NCBI GenBank assembly: GCA_965658815.1
Contig: CBFHTC010000001.1
Span: 62,001-126,000, forward strand
Length of the DNA: 64,000 nt
Direction of reading: 5' to 3'
DNA from: CBFHTC01 sp965658815
GTDB taxonomy: Bacteria > Pseudomonadota > Alphaproteobacteria > Rickettsiales > Rickettsiaceae
A model generated the notes under the pieces. That model made no database searches, was not told the origin of the DNA, and saw nothing but the letters and a program-made list of their open reading frames with translations. A program made the position numbers and the translations under genes. This document shows, piece after piece, positions 62,091 through 64,000 of this stretch. Positions within the stretch are counted from its first letter, which is position 1. Every line of letters starts with the position of its first letter.

Positions 62091-64000
62091 TTATTTTTTT
62101 ATGTCATAGGATTCAAAAATATCATCTTTTTGAAAATCATCAAAATTATGTATTAAAAATCCAACTTCTTGTTTTTTTCTACCTTCTTCTACTTCTTCTT
62201 TTTCAATCATCATGCTTTTGATTTTTAGATTGTCTGCTATCATTTTATTATTTCTTATCACCTGTATTAAACTGGATTTTTTAAATATACCAGATAAGAT
62301 ATCACATCCAGCAATAACTTTCTTCGCAGTAAAGGAGAAGATAGCTTTGATTTTTGCTTGTGCGGTAACTTCTTTTTCTATCACTTTATCAGTAGAGCTT
62401 TCTATTTCTTCTTTTATATAGTCTAAAATATGATATATAATTTTAAATTCAACAATAGTGATTCCTTCTTTATTTGCTAATTGTTTAATTAAGTTATTAT
62501 TTTTAAAATTAAATGAAATGATTTTGGCTTTAAAATATTTTGCACTTTCTAAATCGGAATTGGTTATTTCTCCAATTGATTTATTGATAATATCAATCGA
62601 TATATTTGAAGGTTTGATTTTTAAAATCTCTTGTTCAATTGCATCTAGTGTTCCAAATGCGTCTGATTTTATAATGAAGTTTAATTTTTTGGTGTTTTCT
62701 TCCGTTGTCTTATTTAAAAGCAATTGCTCTAATGAAATCTCTGTCTTTATCTCTGGTTTTTTATCTTTTTCTTTATAATAAGAAATAATATTTTTTGCCT
62801 CTCTCTCAGATTTTACGGTTATAAAAGACTCATTTGTTTTCGCAAAATTATCTAATTTATATACTGTTGCAGCATATCCCGCTTTAAGTTCTTGATCATT
62901 TTTATTAATTGTCTTGACTCTTCCATATGTAGTAGGAGTTACTATATAATCGCCTTTTTTTAATAATCCTTGTTGAAGAACCATAGAGGCTGAAATTCCT
63001 TGATGTTTGTTTAAATTGGAGTCTAGAATTTTTCCAAATGCTTGACATTCTGTTGAAAAAAATAAATTTGTCTCTTCTGAGATTAATAAAATAGTTTCAT
63101 ACAGTTTATCAATGCCGATTTTCTTTAATATTGAAATTTCGCATACTGGAATATCGCCTCCCATATTTAATGTTAAAATCTCATACTTAACTAAATCCTC
63201 TTCAATTTTTCTTATTTTATTTCTCTTTTCTTCTTCATTTACTTTATCAATTTTATTTATAGCTACAATTATTTTTTTACTTTTGGCTGCTTTAATTGAT
63301 TCAATTGTCTGTTCTTTAATACCATCTTCGATTGATATCAATAATATGATAATATCAGAAGCTTGAATTGAACTTGTTCTTAAATTTGATAATATCGCGT
63401 GGCCAGGAGTATCAATAAATGTAAAAGTGCTGTTGTTTTTTTTTTCTTGAATAGAAAATGTTCTGACAGATTGAGTAATGTCCCCGTGTTCTTTGGTGGC
63501 TGTATTTTGTATTAAGTCAAGAAGAGAGGTTTTTCCATGATCGACATGACCTACTACTGAGATGATAGGAGGGCGCATTTCTAAGTTTATCTTGTCTTGT
63601 AACTCGAGTTGAATATTTTTTATTTTGATATCAATATTGTAAATATCTTTTTGAAATTCATATGTGTGACCAAGCTCTGAAACTAGAATTTCTGCAGTTT
63701 CTGAATCGAGAAGGTGAAATTCCGTTAGTTTATCTTGTGAGATTAGATTTTTCAGCATCTTTATTAAATCACTTACTTTTTCCGATAGTTTATGAGCTAA
63801 ATCTTTTATGGATATTTTATCATAGATGATAATATGTTTTTTAGTTTTTTCTTTTTCCAGCTTTCTTTTTTTTAATTTTTTAAATGTATCATCCCTGCTA
63901 AAAAAATTATTTTTTACATAGGCTTTTTGTAAAGTGCTTTTTTCGTTCTTTTTAACTTTTAAAGTTGTTTGCTTGATTTTATTATTTTGAAAGACTCTTT
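62091..64000 (-). CDS. infB: Translation initiation factor IF-2 (N-terminus beyond right edge)
   Basis: The frame stays open from the stop at 62091 to the right edge; about 636 codons are visible. The GTPase motifs are VVGHVDHGKTSLLD (G1), DTPGHAILSNLR (G3) and NKIDKV (G4). Domains II-IV follow. The part right of 63758 reads YDKISIKDLAHKLSEKVSDL, which is the IF2 N-terminal domain, so the methionine at 63758 is internal and not the start. IF-2 places fMet-tRNA on the ribosome. nusA, its usual upstream neighbour, would lie outside the window. Confidence 0.97.
   Translation of the reverse strand, partial: RVFQNNKIKQTTLKVKKNEKSTLQKAYVKNNFFSRDDTFKKLKKRKLEKEKTKKHIIIYDKISIKDLAHKLSEKVSDLIKMLKNLISQDKLTEFHLLDSETAEILVSELGHTYEFQKDIYNIDIKIKNIQLELQDKINLEMRPPIISVVGHVDHGKTSLLDLIQNTATKEHGDITQSVRTFSIQEKKNNSTFTFIDTPGHAILSNLRTSSIQASDIIILLISIEDGIKEQTIESIKAAKSKKIIVAINKIDKVNEEEKRNKIRKIEEDLVKYEILTLNMGGDIPVCEISILKKIGIDKLYETILLISEETNLFFSTECQAFGKILDSNLNKHQGISASMVLQQGLLKKGDYIVTPTTYGRVKTINKNDQELKAGYAATVYKLDNFAKTNESFITVKSEREAKNIISYYKEKDKKPEIKTEISLEQLLLNKTTEENTKKLNFIIKSDAFGTLDAIEQEILKIKPSNISIDIINKSIGEITNSDLESAKYFKAKIISFNFKNNNLIKQLANKEGITIVEFKIIYHILDYIKEEIESSTDKVIEKEVTAQAKIKAIFSFTAKKVIAGCDILSGIFKKSSLIQVIRNNKMIADNLKIKSMMIEKEEVEEGRKKQEVGFLIHNFDDFQKDDIFESYDIKK

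Noticed and set aside
63112..63366. Plus-strand frames opposite infB (also 62212-62421 and 62458-62778)
   Set aside because: They are antisense to well-conserved IF-2 GTPase and C-terminal domains.

Overview
This 64 kb window is very AT-rich chromosomal DNA from a bacterium that looks like a host-dependent alphaproteobacterium of the Rickettsiales/Holosporales kind. The inference rests on an NtrX-type regulator without GAFTGA, an adrenodoxin-type ferredoxin plus a TrxB-like ferredoxin-NADP reductase, M16 proteases, RNase J, an AprD/HlyD-type type I secretion pair, TspO, an orphan phage terminase, GatC alongside AspRS, scattered ribosomal protein genes, and much duplicated and decaying sequence. 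No species is identified.

Left end (1-5 kb): a partial exported-protein gene, then a gene-free stretch (283-785) that I read as the replication origin. It has four DnaA-box-like 9-mers in one orientation spaced exactly 11 bp apart, beside an almost pure A/T tract. Next come a coiled-coil protein, an orphan terminase, a decaying group of small membrane-protein genes, a ferredoxin and tRNA-Val. 5-15.3 kb is mostly housekeeping: two tRNA-Leu genes with clear promoters, trigger factor, NtrX, a parvulin-like exported protein, SecA (its end overlaps antisense tRNA-Tyr), AspRS, bL31 and bL28.

15.3-23 kb carries the HlyD/ABC secretion pair, then an inserted-looking block with a family of repeated ~260-residue domains I do not recognise. 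A second copy of the 3' end of the ferredoxin-NADP reductase gene lies on the far side of that block. 23-37 kb is the most plastic region: tspO with a truncated tandem copy, truA, three M16-family genes of which two lack catalytic residues, several putative exported proteins sharing an unusually short hydrophobic leader, a 21-bp tandem repeat, tRNA-Ser, RNase J, Sua5, and a SecG enlarged by five exact-length 96-bp repeats.

37-46.3 kb returns to housekeeping: RluC-like, YchF, GrpE, a motorless FtsK-like membrane protein overlapping xerC, RecR, uL13, a DsbA-like protein, uL16, a dead LytM-like protein, RsmI and tRNA-His. 46.4-49.7 kb holds two accessory genes, including a 777-residue protein of about 18 repeats of the DUF4116 type, a plausible host-directed effector. 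49.9-64 kb: glyQ and glyS in divergent orientation, bS12 with alanine at the classic streptomycin position, ClpP, GatC, Ndk, AhpC, membrane proteins including an AGCS symporter, Lon, a small pilin-like protein, a short bS21 gene, and infB running off the right edge.

The accessory novelty lies in (i) the short shared export leader, (ii) the domain-repeat family next to type I secretion, (iii) the DUF4116-like array, and (iv) repeated duplication of gene ends, seen independently at hlyD, the reductase, tspO-truA and the M16 genes.
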